This document shows positions 9,221-18,281 of a stretch of DNA of 64,000 nucleotides, one piece after another. The stretch spans positions 61,771 to 125,770 of the forward strand of contig DJPX01000042.1 of the NCBI GenBank assembly GCA_002438635.1, in the 5' to 3' direction. The stretch is from Bacteroidales bacterium UBA6401. Its GTDB lineage: Bacteria > Bacteroidota > Bacteroidia > Bacteroidales > UBA932. Below the pieces are notes generated by a model that was not told where the DNA came from, made no database searches, and saw only the letters and a program-made list of their open reading frames with translations. A program made the position numbers and the translations under genes. Within the stretch, counting starts at the first letter, position 1, and every line of letters starts with the position of its first letter.

Positions 9221-9228
9221 CAAAGTTA
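9221..9228 (-). promoter_or_regulatory. -7 promoter element (TAACTTTG) upstream of the 31-aa ORF
   Basis: TAACTTTG on the minus strand fits TAnnTTTG exactly. A TTG lies 24 bp upstream rather than the usual 20. It is the best candidate promoter for the NigD/sigma/anti-sigma operon and implies a leader of about 360 nt. Confidence 0.5.
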
Positions 9229-9340
9229 GCCCGCTGTTTTGACATCTTTTGTCAACGACATCATCTTTGTCTTCACATATTACTAAAAATAATAAGCTGC
9301 GTTTGATTAGTATTAGATTTTTATGAACAGGAAAAGATTA

Positions 9341-9371
9341 TTGGCAAAAAACAGGAAAATGAGTATCTTTG
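9341..9371 (+). promoter_or_regulatory. Promoter of ligA, predicting a leaderless transcript
   Basis: TTG at 9341-9343, exactly 20 bp spacer, then TATCTTTG at 9364-9371. The predicted transcription start, about 5-7 bases past the box, falls at or just before the ATG at 9378. Confidence 0.65.
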
Positions 9372-9377
9372 AAGATT

Positions 9378-11459
9378 ATGGAAAGAGAAGAGGCTAAAAG
9401 CAAGATAGAAGAGCTTAGAAAAAGGCTTTGGGATTATAGCAAGCGTTATTATGTAGACAACGCCCCTGTTATTTCCGATATGGAATTCGATGCGCTTATG
9501 CACGAACTCGAGAATTTGGAAAAGCAATGGCCCGAATTCTATAGTCCAGACTCCCCTACGCAGAAAGTAGGATCCGACCTTGAGGTAAATAGCGAAGGTA
9601 GTCCATCAGCTGGCGGATTCAAACAGCGTGCACATCGCTATCCTATGCTGTCCCTATCTAACACCTACTCTAAAGGAGATATAATGGATTTTGTGGCACG
9701 TGCAGAAAAAATCCTTGAGGGTAAGAAATTTACCTATTGCTGCGAGCTTAAGTTTGATGGCACTGCAATATGTCTAACTTATGTAAAGGGAAAGTTAGCT
9801 TTGGCTCTAACAAGGGGTGATGGCATAGTGGGAGATGATGTCACCGCTAATGCTAAGCGCATAAGCAATATACCACACACACTCCATGGTGACTTTCCAG
9901 AAGAATTCGAAATCAGAGGTGAGATTTTGATGCCATACAAGTCATTCGACAAATTAAACGAAGAGAAACTAATCAACGAAGAACCTCCATTTGCAAATCC
10001 GCGCAATGCCGCTTCAGGCTCACTTAAACTATTGGACCCTAGTGAAGTACACCGACGCGGGCTATATTGTATGCTATACCATATTCCAGCGCAAAGCATA
10101 CCGGAGAATTACGCACGCACGCATTCACAACTTCTGGATATGGCTCAAAGCTGGGGACTTACCATTTCGGAGCATCGCAAAGTCTGCCAGAATCTGGATG
10201 AAATAACCGCCTTTATCGACTACTGGGATACACACAGAAAAGCCCTGCCTTATGCTACAGATGGTATAGTCATAAAAATCAACGAATTGGAATATCAACG
10301 CGAACTTGGATACACGGCTAAATCCCCTAGATGGGCCGTAGCCTTTAAGTTCAAAGCTGAACAAGCATGTACAAAGGTTCTTAGCATCAGTTACCAAGTT
10401 GGAAGAACAGGGGCTGTCACCCCGGTTGCCAACCTAAAGCCAGTACAATTGGCAGGAACTGTTGTCAAACGGGCAACTCTAAACAATGCTGATCAAATGT
10501 CGCTTCTTGACATACGTGTAGGAGATAGCGTTTATGTGGAAAAAGGTGGGGAGATAATTCCGAAAATAACCGGTGTGGAGTTAAGCCTTCGCCCTAAAGA
10601 CTCTACACCTGAGGTTTTCCCGAAACTATGTCCCGATTGTCACACTCCCCTTGTAAAATCCGAAGGCGAAGCTAAATGGTTCTGCCCGAATACACAGGGT
10701 TGCCCTATGCAGATTAAAGGACGAATGCTTCATTTCGTTTCCAGAAAAGCGATGAATATACTTGCAGGAGAATCAACTATAGATCAAATGTATGCGTTGG
10801 GATTGGCCCGTACCCCAGCCGACCTTTACGATTTAAGTGCTCAACAATTACTGACCCTGGATGGTTGGAAGGAAAAATCCGTGCTACGATTTAAAGAATC
10901 ACTGAGGAAGTCTATGGAAGTGCCTTTCGAGAGAGTGCTTTTCGCCTTAGGTATCAGATATGTAGGAGAACAGACAGCCAAGGAAATAGTTCTACACTTC
11001 CATAACATTGACAACATCATACACGCGAGCAAAGAAGAAATAGCTGGAGTGAAAGATGTCGGAGAGGTAATAGCTCAAAGCGTCTATGACTATATGCATT
11101 CAAAAGATGGACTTGAGCAAATCGATAGACTGCGTAAAGATGGACTTCACTTCGAAATAGGCACTCAACCCACCCAAGTCTCTAATGCTCTTGAAGGGAA
11201 AACCATAGTGATCTCCGGGAATTTTAGCGTTAGTCGCGAAGAAATAAAGGAGCTCATCTCCAGAAATGGCGGAAAGAACTCTTCGTCCATAAGTTCCAAG
11301 ACTAGTTTCCTATTAGCCGGGACAAAACCTGGACCAGAAAAAATTAATAAATGTAAAGAATTAGGAATAAAAGTATTGGACGAAGCCGAATTTCGTTCAC
11401 TTCTTCCCACCAGTGAAAATACCCCAGTAGAAAAGATTACCGAATTCAGTTTATTTTAG
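9378..11459 (+). CDS. ligA: NAD-dependent DNA ligase LigA
   Basis: 693 aa from the ATG at 9378; an in-frame TTG at 9369 overlaps the promoter box and is rejected. LigA seals nicks using NAD in replication and repair. Domains in order: Ia helical pair, adenylation domain with the AMP-accepting lysine in CELKFDGTA (about Lys 125), OB fold, a four-Cys zinc finger (CPDC ... CPNTQGC), helix-hairpin-helix repeats, and a C-terminal BRCT domain (about 600-675, LEGKTIVISGNFSVSREEIK). Seven bases separate it from the next gene, the RelA/SpoT homologue. Confidence 0.97.
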   Translation: MEREEAKSKIEELRKRLWDYSKRYYVDNAPVISDMEFDALMHELENLEKQWPEFYSPDSPTQKVGSDLEVNSEGSPSAGGFKQRAHRYPMLSLSNTYSKGDIMDFVARAEKILEGKKFTYCCELKFDGTAICLTYVKGKLALALTRGDGIVGDDVTANAKRISNIPHTLHGDFPEEFEIRGEILMPYKSFDKLNEEKLINEEPPFANPRNAASGSLKLLDPSEVHRRGLYCMLYHIPAQSIPENYARTHSQLLDMAQSWGLTISEHRKVCQNLDEITAFIDYWDTHRKALPYATDGIVIKINELEYQRELGYTAKSPRWAVAFKFKAEQACTKVLSISYQVGRTGAVTPVANLKPVQLAGTVVKRATLNNADQMSLLDIRVGDSVYVEKGGEIIPKITGVELSLRPKDSTPEVFPKLCPDCHTPLVKSEGEAKWFCPNTQGCPMQIKGRMLHFVSRKAMNILAGESTIDQMYALGLARTPADLYDLSAQQLLTLDGWKEKSVLRFKESLRKSMEVPFERVLFALGIRYVGEQTAKEIVLHFHNIDNIIHASKEEIAGVKDVGEVIAQSVYDYMHSKDGLEQIDRLRKDGLHFEIGTQPTQVSNALEGKTIVISGNFSVSREEIKELISRNGGKNSSSISSKTSFLLAGTKPGPEKINKCKELGIKVLDEAEFRSLLPTSENTPVEKITEFSLF

Positions 11460-11465
11460 CATTGT

Positions 11466-13511
11466 ATGAAAAGTACGGAATTTGACGAGAACGACTATAG
11501 ACTCATAGCTGACGAATATGAAAGTCTGGCCGCATTGGCCAAAGAACGATGTAGGAACGAAGACGAATTCGCAGTAGTCCAAAAGGGGTTCGAATTTGCC
11601 AACGAAGCCCATAAAAATGTGCGCAGACGCTCCGGAGAGCCATACATCATACACCCTATAGAAGTAGCCAAGATAGTCGTAAAAGACATTGGCCTAGGCT
11701 ACAAGTCCATCACTGCCGCACTTCTGCACGATGTTGTTGAAGACACTGAATATACTACCGAGGACATAAGGGCGCTTTTCGGAGATAAAATTGCCTCACT
11801 CGTAGATGGGCTTACGAAAATTAAAACCGTGCTCGATAACGAGGACAGGACTAAAATCACCTCCATCAACACGCCTAGTCTTCAAGCGGAAAACTTCAAA
11901 AGAATACTTCTAACCTTGAACGATGATGTGAGGGTGGTTTTGATAAAATTGGCCGACAGACTACATAACTGTCGTACCATAGAATTCATGCCTGAGCATA
12001 AAAGGGAAAAGATTCTAAGCGAAACGATGTATTTGTTCATTCCATTGGCCCATAGACTAGGACTTTACAGCATAAAGACCGAGATGGAAAACATCTGGCT
12101 AAAATACAAAGAACCGGATGAATACAAAAGCATAACGGAAAAGACAAATAAAGATCTTGAGCAAAAATCCAAGATTATCGATGATTTCATAGAGCCGATA
12201 AGGAAAGCTCTTACAGAAGAGGGCTATGAATTCGAGATAAAAAAGAGGATTAAAACGCCCTATTCTATATGGCGCAAAATGATTACCAAGCATGTCACTT
12301 TCGAGCAGATATTTGACCTATATGCTATAAGAATTATCTTTAACCCGAAAAGTAATGATCCTATTAAAGAAAGGAAAGAGTGCTACGACATTTATGCCAC
12401 CATCACAAGCATATATCGGTATCAGCAAGACCGACTAAGGGACTGGATTAAACAGCCTAAAAGTAACGGCTACGAGGCTCTACACTGCACCCTAATGAGT
12501 AAAGGTGGCGTATGGGTTGAAGTTCAGATACGTTCCAAACGCATGGATGACATAGCGGAAAAAGGGATCGCTGCCCACTGGGCGTATAAAAAAGACGGCT
12601 ACATCTCGGAAAATGATAGTGAGATGGACAAATGGCTAGATAAGGTACAAGAAATAATAAAAAGTCCAGACGTGAGTACGCTTGAGTTACTCGACATCAT
12701 TCATAGAGACTTGACATCTAGTGATATAGTCATCTTTACCCCATCTGGGAAACAAATCAGCGTACCGAAGGGAGCAACCGCGCTGGATTTTGCTTACCAG
12801 CTTGATAGTAAAATAGGAAATCATGCATTGGCCGCTAAAATCAACCTTAAACTATGCGCGCTCTCCCAAATGCTGCACCAAGGTGACCAAGTCGAAATTA
12901 TTACAGCAGAAAATGCCAAGCCCAAAATAGAATGGCTTTCGTTTCTAAAGACGCAAGATGCTCGCAAGAAAATTCTCGACTATATTCGCGAGAATGATCC
13001 AGATAATCTCTCCAAAGCAGAAGACTTTCTACATGCCATAAACAACAATTCGTCTGGAAAGCCTGCAGAAAGAGTTATCGTAATGGGCAATACCAGATAT
13101 ATCTCTGCTCCTTGCTGTAATCCTATACCAGGAGATCCTGTGATAGGTGTCAAATGCCCCGACGGCTCAATAATAGTTCATAAAAAAAGTTGCTCCTGTC
13201 TGGAAAGCCTTGGCAGCACTCAAGGAGACAAATTGGTGGCAGTGAATTGGGACGTAAAATCCGCGCAGAACGATTTCCCCGTAAAATTGGACATAAAAGG
13301 GCTTGATAGAGTGGGACTTCTCAACGATATAACTCAGCTAATTTCCCTTTCACTAGGAATAAATATGCGCAGACTCTCACTAGGGTCTGACCAAGGGATA
13401 TTTGAAGGCACCATAGAGTTAATGGTAAAGGATAGAGCTACATTAGAAACCCTTATTGAGAGAATAAGTCAAATTAAAGGCATACAAAGCGTATCCCGCA
13501 TAGAATTATGA
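11466..13511 (+). CDS. Bifunctional (p)ppGpp synthetase/hydrolase (RelA/SpoT homologue)
   Basis: 681 aa. The N-terminal HD hydrolase domain is intact (YIIHPIEVAKIV and LLHDVVEDTEY, with HD at about 76-77). It is followed by the synthetase domain (FDLYAIRIIF; SNGYEALHCTLM; VEVQIRSKRMDDIAEKG), a TGS domain (FTPSGKQISVPKGATALDFA) and a C-terminal ACT domain. Both activities are expected: making ppGpp under starvation and degrading it otherwise. Its stop overlaps the next start by 4 bp (ATGA), so the downstream envelope lipoprotein is probably co-translated. Confidence 0.95.
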   Translation: MKSTEFDENDYRLIADEYESLAALAKERCRNEDEFAVVQKGFEFANEAHKNVRRRSGEPYIIHPIEVAKIVVKDIGLGYKSITAALLHDVVEDTEYTTEDIRALFGDKIASLVDGLTKIKTVLDNEDRTKITSINTPSLQAENFKRILLTLNDDVRVVLIKLADRLHNCRTIEFMPEHKREKILSETMYLFIPLAHRLGLYSIKTEMENIWLKYKEPDEYKSITEKTNKDLEQKSKIIDDFIEPIRKALTEEGYEFEIKKRIKTPYSIWRKMITKHVTFEQIFDLYAIRIIFNPKSNDPIKERKECYDIYATITSIYRYQQDRLRDWIKQPKSNGYEALHCTLMSKGGVWVEVQIRSKRMDDIAEKGIAAHWAYKKDGYISENDSEMDKWLDKVQEIIKSPDVSTLELLDIIHRDLTSSDIVIFTPSGKQISVPKGATALDFAYQLDSKIGNHALAAKINLKLCALSQMLHQGDQVEIITAENAKPKIEWLSFLKTQDARKKILDYIRENDPDNLSKAEDFLHAINNNSSGKPAERVIVMGNTRYISAPCCNPIPGDPVIGVKCPDGSIIVHKKSCSCLESLGSTQGDKLVAVNWDVKSAQNDFPVKLDIKGLDRVGLLNDITQLISLSLGINMRRLSLGSDQGIFEGTIELMVKDRATLETLIERISQIKGIQSVSRIEL

Positions 13512-15316
13512 AAATAACCATTAAAGAATATCTGTTTCCCTTAGGAGCAGCCATAGCCTGCCTTGCTCCAAGCTTTTTCATGCACTCTTGCGCCAATACT
13601 ACGCAAGCACCTACTGGAGGTAAAAAGGATACGATTCCACCTGCACTCTATTGGACACAACCGTCACCCGGTTCCGTTCAAGTGGATACACATAAAACCA
13701 AGATAGTCTTCGGATTCGACGAATATGTAACTATAAAAAATCAGCAGAATATTTTTCTTTCCCCGCCTCAGAAAAAAGCACCTAAAGCCAAAGTTAAAGG
13801 GAAAAGTATAGTGGTGAGTTTCGAAGAACCTCTTGAAAAAAACACCACATATACACTTAACTTCACTGATGCCATAGCCGATAATAATGAAAGCAATATG
13901 TTTCCCGGATACACCTATGTATTCTCAACGGGAGAAGTGATCGACTCTATGCTAATCAGCGGAACAGTAAGGGATTGTAACACGCTTAATCCTATAAAGG
14001 GAGCCACTGTAATGTTATATAAGGATCAGAGCGACTCTGCCATATTCAAAAGCAGACCATTCGCCGCCAGTAAAACGGACGACTGGGGCTACTTCTGTAT
14101 CCCTTACATACCAGATACACTTTACAGACTATATGCTCTTAAAGACGACAACAACGATAACCTATATCAAGCAGAAAATGGAGAACTCGTAGGTTTTGTA
14201 GATAGTCTTATACGACCTATAGTAAAAGTTAACGATACTCTTGGTCAGATGCAAAAATACGATATGAAGGACACACTGGAATGCCTTAGTCGTAAAAGTG
14301 AGTATGAAATTAGACTTTTTAAAGAGGAAAGCACTAAGCAGAAGTTAATGAACAAAGGTCGCACTGCAGACAGACGCGCCTACGTGACATTTATGTCCAA
14401 AAATGCTTGGATAGACTCCCTTTGGATAAAAGGCTATAGGAGTGATCAATTAATTACCCAGTTTAATCTTCGTCAGGATAGTCTCGAGATATGGATAAAC
14501 GACAGACGCAGAACTCCAGACACCCTGCAACTATACATTAATTACAGAAAAACTAACGACTCTACTGGTGTAATGGAGCCTAGCCTTGAGCACTACCCTC
14601 TTTTTATAGAAGGAGCACTACCGAAAAAAAGCGGAAGAGCAGCCAGGCGTAACCTCAAACACGAAGACACCATCTGTGTTTATAAAATAACAGCAGAGCC
14701 AGAAAATGTTGAGCAAAAGGGATTTTCGCTTGAATTCGACTACCCTATTATATATGAGAACTTTGACTCTCTAAAATTTAGATATATAAACCCTAAACAG
14801 AAAGAAATACAAAGCAGTTTTACCATAGAAAAAGACAGTCTGGATCTTAGGCACTTCACAATACGTCCTAAAGAAAAAATGCTTCCGGGCTATGAGTACA
14901 TTCTTAAAGTTCCTTATAGGGCATTTAGAGATATAAATGGGTTCTACTCCGATAGTTCTGAAGTAAAAGTGAGTTTACCTAAAGACGATAAGTTAAGTAC
15001 CATTATTTTAGATATGCAAGATGTAAAAGGTAAGCTTATTGTCGACCTACTTAACGAAAAGCGGGACAAAACACTTAGAAGTTATGTAATAGAAAGTGAT
15101 ACTCAACTCACCTTCCCTTACTTGAAGGAGGGGAAATATGCTGTAAGGATAACATTCGACTATAATAAAAACTCTATGGTAGACACCGGCAATCTGCTTG
15201 AACACAAACAGCCTGAAAAAGTGGTTTTCTTCAAGTTTAAAGATGACGAAGAATTCATAGACCTTCTTCCATCAGCAGAACTCACTCAAATAATTAATAT
15301 AAACGAACTTCAGTAG
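13508..15316 (+). CDS. Bacterial Ig-like (Big_5) domain lipoprotein
   Basis: 602 aa. A signal peptide ends at a lipobox-type Cys (FFMHSCANT, Cys 28). Residues about 40-150 form a Big_5/SbsA-type Ig-like domain (TIPPALYWTQPSPGSVQVD ... LNFTDAIADNNESN). A carboxypeptidase-regulatory-like segment follows (ISGTVRDCNTLNPIKGATV). The rest is beta-rich, about 350 aa of no family I recognise. It belongs to a widespread Bacteroidota exported lipoprotein family of unknown role. The 4-bp overlap with the RSH gene and the 2-bp gap to the next gene suggest one operon. Confidence 0.75.
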   Translation: MKITIKEYLFPLGAAIACLAPSFFMHSCANTTQAPTGGKKDTIPPALYWTQPSPGSVQVDTHKTKIVFGFDEYVTIKNQQNIFLSPPQKKAPKAKVKGKSIVVSFEEPLEKNTTYTLNFTDAIADNNESNMFPGYTYVFSTGEVIDSMLISGTVRDCNTLNPIKGATVMLYKDQSDSAIFKSRPFAASKTDDWGYFCIPYIPDTLYRLYALKDDNNDNLYQAENGELVGFVDSLIRPIVKVNDTLGQMQKYDMKDTLECLSRKSEYEIRLFKEESTKQKLMNKGRTADRRAYVTFMSKNAWIDSLWIKGYRSDQLITQFNLRQDSLEIWINDRRRTPDTLQLYINYRKTNDSTGVMEPSLEHYPLFIEGALPKKSGRAARRNLKHEDTICVYKITAEPENVEQKGFSLEFDYPIIYENFDSLKFRYINPKQKEIQSSFTIEKDSLDLRHFTIRPKEKMLPGYEYILKVPYRAFRDINGFYSDSSEVKVSLPKDDKLSTIILDMQDVKGKLIVDLLNEKRDKTLRSYVIESDTQLTFPYLKEGKYAVRITFDYNKNSMVDTGNLLEHKQPEKVVFFKFKDDEEFIDLLPSAELTQIININELQ

Positions 15317-15318
15317 GG

Positions 15319-16251
15319 ATGAGAAAGATAGCAGCCATTTTATCATTTGCACTTTGTTGTTTTTCAGCTTTAGGCCAAGACACTCCGACCACCACATCAC
15401 CTGACTCCAGCAAAGTATCCTTACCTCTATACCTAGAGCAAGTAGCAAAAGCTCAAGCGGACACGCTAATAACCGAGTGGAGCGATGAATATCTGGATAC
15501 CGTCAAGATAGACTATGCCACGAAACTCAACGACTACTCTATGGTAGGATTTAACTATGGACTCACCCTAACGGGAATGCAATTCAGCCCTTCACACAAC
15601 CAAACTCGAGATATAGTTCTCGGCCACTATTCTCTTACCTTCACCCATTACGAAAAAATGTTCAACTACCTACCTTATTTCGGATGGACGCTCGGTATAG
15701 AATATGGACACGAAGGCTACCACTTTAAAGAAAATAAAGAAACAGGACAAACATACGAATTCTACAAGGAGAAAAGTAGGGCAATAAAAATGGATGTGAT
15801 AGAAGTACCTTTTATGCTTCAAGTACATAAAGACGGATTATATAGTAAAGTATACGCTGGCATAGGCATATATGGCGGATATAGGCTGTCGGTGGAACGG
15901 AGCGGCCCAAATGTAGAGGAAGCATATAAAACACAATGGTATGACACAGACATACGCTGGGACTATGGCTTTCAAGGAGGGGCAGGCATGGCATTTATTT
16001 TCGAACCATTCGAATTTCACATAAACGCACAACTGCGCTATGGCCTTTCCAGTATCTTTACTCCAGATTCGCTTTTCCCAGAAGGCTCGGGATATGAGGA
16101 CCAGAATAAAGTTTATTATAGATATGCCTACCCTCTTGACATCATAATCTCGGCAGGAATACATATCCAATTGGGAAAACGATTCGGCACGACAAATGCC
16201 GACTTAAAAAAACAAGCAAAAGAAATAGTATATGGCAATCAAAATAGGTAA
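15319..16251 (+). CDS. Outer-membrane beta-barrel protein
   Basis: 310 aa with signal peptide MRKIAAILSFALCCFSALGQ. From about residue 70 the sequence is a run of alternating amphipathic strands rich in Tyr, Gly and Phe (FNYGLTLTGMQF; HYSLTFTHYEKMF; VYAGIGIYGGYRLS; HINAQLRYGLSSIF; DIIISAGIHIQLGKRFG), as in PorT/OmpA-like small barrels. The last strand is followed by a short charged tail instead of ending in an aromatic residue. The function is unknown. It overlaps ispG by 20 bp and sits in the same run of genes as the RSH and Ig-like genes. Confidence 0.72.
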   Translation: MRKIAAILSFALCCFSALGQDTPTTTSPDSSKVSLPLYLEQVAKAQADTLITEWSDEYLDTVKIDYATKLNDYSMVGFNYGLTLTGMQFSPSHNQTRDIVLGHYSLTFTHYEKMFNYLPYFGWTLGIEYGHEGYHFKENKETGQTYEFYKEKSRAIKMDVIEVPFMLQVHKDGLYSKVYAGIGIYGGYRLSVERSGPNVEEAYKTQWYDTDIRWDYGFQGGAGMAFIFEPFEFHINAQLRYGLSSIFTPDSLFPEGSGYEDQNKVYYRYAYPLDIIISAGIHIQLGKRFGTTNADLKKQAKEIVYGNQNR

Positions 16252-17497
16252 TCCAGGTATAATGATGGGAAAAGGCTTCCCTATCACCATACAAACGATG
16301 TGCAATACGCACACCGATGACGAACAAGCCTGTATAAGCCAATGCGAAAGACTCAGCAAAGCTGGAGCACAGCTACTGCGTCTAACAGTTCCTGGATCTC
16401 AAGATGTGGTGCACATAAAAAACATTAGAGAAACTTTAAGGGCAGAAGGCATTTTCACTCCTATAGTGGCCGATATTCACTTTTCTTCTCAAACCGCCAT
16501 CGAAGTAGCTCCATTTGTAGACAAAGTCAGAATTAACCCCGGTAATTTTCACAAAAACCACCAGATGGCACGCGAAGAATTCGAACACCTGATAGATGTA
16601 TGCAAGCAATGCAATACTGCTATACGCATAGGAGTAAATCACGGCTCCTTAGGAGAATACATCACAGCACAATACGGCAATACTCCATCTGCTATGGCTA
16701 TAGCGGCTATGGAATGGGTAGAAATGTGCGTTCAAAAAGATTTTTTTAATGTGGTCATATCCCTAAAATCTTCTAATACCATAACTATGGTCCGCGCATA
16801 TAAAGAATTATCCTCTCTACTAAAAAAGAAAGGATGGGAATTTCCGTTCCATGTGGGCGTAACAGAAGCAGGTAATGGAGATAGTGGACGCATAAAATCC
16901 TGTGTGGGAATAGCCACTCTATTAGAAGAAGGGATAGGTGATACGATACGAGTTTCTCTAACCGAAGACCCCGAAAACGAACTACCCGTAGCTGCCTATC
17001 TTGCAAATAGATATTCAAACGCACACTTTGAAATACCCCTCAGTGAAAAAGAAAGGCAAATGCTGGATGCAGCGTGTACTTGGGGGCCTAAACTAATTCG
17101 AGGGGAAATAGATGAAATCCCAAATAGTGTAGATAGCCACCTACGAGATGAGATAATGCAAGCCGCCAGAAAACGCTTTTACAAAGCCGAATATATCGCA
17201 TGCCCTGGCTGTGGACGCACCATGTACGACATTCAAAGCACATTTGAGGAGGTAAAACAGAAAACCTCCGGGCTAAAAAATGTAATCATAGCAGTAATGG
17301 GATGTATCGTGAACGGGCCCGGCGAGATGGCAGATGCCGACTGGGGTTATGTGGGCGAAGGCGGAGGGAAGGTATCCATTTACAAAAAAAATGTGCCTGT
17401 TTTAAGACACATTCCTCAATCCCAAGCCTGCGATAAATTGCTTGAACTCATTGAAGAAGACCAAAAAGTTCAAGATACACCACAGCAGAAGGAATAG
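16232..17497 (+). CDS. ispG: 4-hydroxy-3-methylbut-2-enyl diphosphate synthase (short form)
   Basis: 421 aa. IspG reduces methylerythritol cyclodiphosphate to HMBPP in isoprenoid synthesis. It has the TIM-barrel core (TIQTMCNTHTDD; VADIHFSSQTA; RINPGN; IRIGVNHGSLGEYI; HVGVTEAG) and the 4Fe-4S C-terminal domain (CPGCGRTMYDIQ and MGCIVNGPGEMADADWGY). Bacteroidota IspG proteins are often over 600 aa because of a plant-type insert between these domains. Here only about 60 residues bridge them, so the insert is missing or nearly so. The gene starts 20 bp inside the preceding gene, and its 3' end is antisense to the cdsA 3' end over 50 bp. Confidence 0.93.
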   Translation: MAIKIGNPGIMMGKGFPITIQTMCNTHTDDEQACISQCERLSKAGAQLLRLTVPGSQDVVHIKNIRETLRAEGIFTPIVADIHFSSQTAIEVAPFVDKVRINPGNFHKNHQMAREEFEHLIDVCKQCNTAIRIGVNHGSLGEYITAQYGNTPSAMAIAAMEWVEMCVQKDFFNVVISLKSSNTITMVRAYKELSSLLKKKGWEFPFHVGVTEAGNGDSGRIKSCVGIATLLEEGIGDTIRVSLTEDPENELPVAAYLANRYSNAHFEIPLSEKERQMLDAACTWGPKLIRGEIDEIPNSVDSHLRDEIMQAARKRFYKAEYIACPGCGRTMYDIQSTFEEVKQKTSGLKNVIIAVMGCIVNGPGEMADADWGYVGEGGGKVSIYKKNVPVLRHIPQSQACDKLLELIEEDQKVQDTPQQKE

Positions 17498-18281
17498 CCC
17501 AAAGCACTGAATCAAGCCTATCATATAATCCCCCATGCCCTGGTATTAGACTTCCGGAGTCCTTGACGCTAAAGCATCGCTTCCACATACTTTCAACCAG
17601 ATCGCCCAGTACTCCGACAACGCTCAACACTAGGCCTAAGGCCATGCTATGCCCTAAATCTAGGCCAATCCACCCTATCCGCGATAGCACAGCAGAAATG
17701 GCGATGCTCACGATACAGCCTCCGACCACACCCCACCAAGACTTTTTAGGAGAAATTTTAGGAGCCAATCGCTTGGCACCTTTCCTCTGCCCTAATGTCG
17801 AACCGAGCAGGTAAGCACCTACATCGTTAAGAGCCACGATTATAAAAACGCATAATAAGAACATTCCATCATATACGCCACCACGAACGACAAGAAGTGG
17901 AGTCATCAATAATGGAAGCGCTACAAATAGCAGCCCCGCTGTAATATAACCCATATTAGCATATTCATTTTTCTCTGAAGTCCATATTGGCCATACTATG
18001 CCTATAAAAAATGGTACAAAAGACAGAGTAGACCACCTTACCGAACATAGCCCCAGCCGGGTAAGATAAAGAACAACAAAGAGAAAAACTACAGCCATGC
18101 AAATCCAAAATCGACTTTCGCGAAGTTCGTTTTTCAGCGACATCGAAAAGAACTCATGCAGAGCCCATAGTAAAGCGAATCCGAAAACAATGAGAAACAA
18201 AGGCTGTGGACCTAAAAGGCCCACAGCTATGATCAAAGCATAAATTGCTCCTGAAATACTACGCCTCAGAAATGGTATCAT
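17448..18281 (-). CDS. cdsA: Phosphatidate cytidylyltransferase
   Basis: 277 aa from the ATG at 18281 (MIPFLRRSISGAIYAL), which overlaps the ftsH stop by 23 bp; longer in-frame starts lie further inside ftsH. It makes CDP-diacylglycerol from phosphatidic acid and CTP in the inner membrane. The sequence is almost entirely hydrophobic with about 7-8 TM helices, and the family signature is present near the C-terminus (KRCFSVKDSGSLIPGHGG, then YDRLDS). Overlap suggests translational coupling with ftsH. Confidence 0.93.
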   Translation of the reverse strand: MIPFLRRSISGAIYALIIAVGLLGPQPLFLIVFGFALLWALHEFFSMSLKNELRESRFWICMAVVFLFVVLYLTRLGLCSVRWSTLSFVPFFIGIVWPIWTSEKNEYANMGYITAGLLFVALPLLMTPLLVVRGGVYDGMFLLCVFIIVALNDVGAYLLGSTLGQRKGAKRLAPKISPKKSWWGVVGGCIVSIAISAVLSRIGWIGLDLGHSMALGLVLSVVGVLGDLVESMWKRCFSVKDSGSLIPGHGGLYDRLDSVLWAIPSAVVYLELFGLLQ

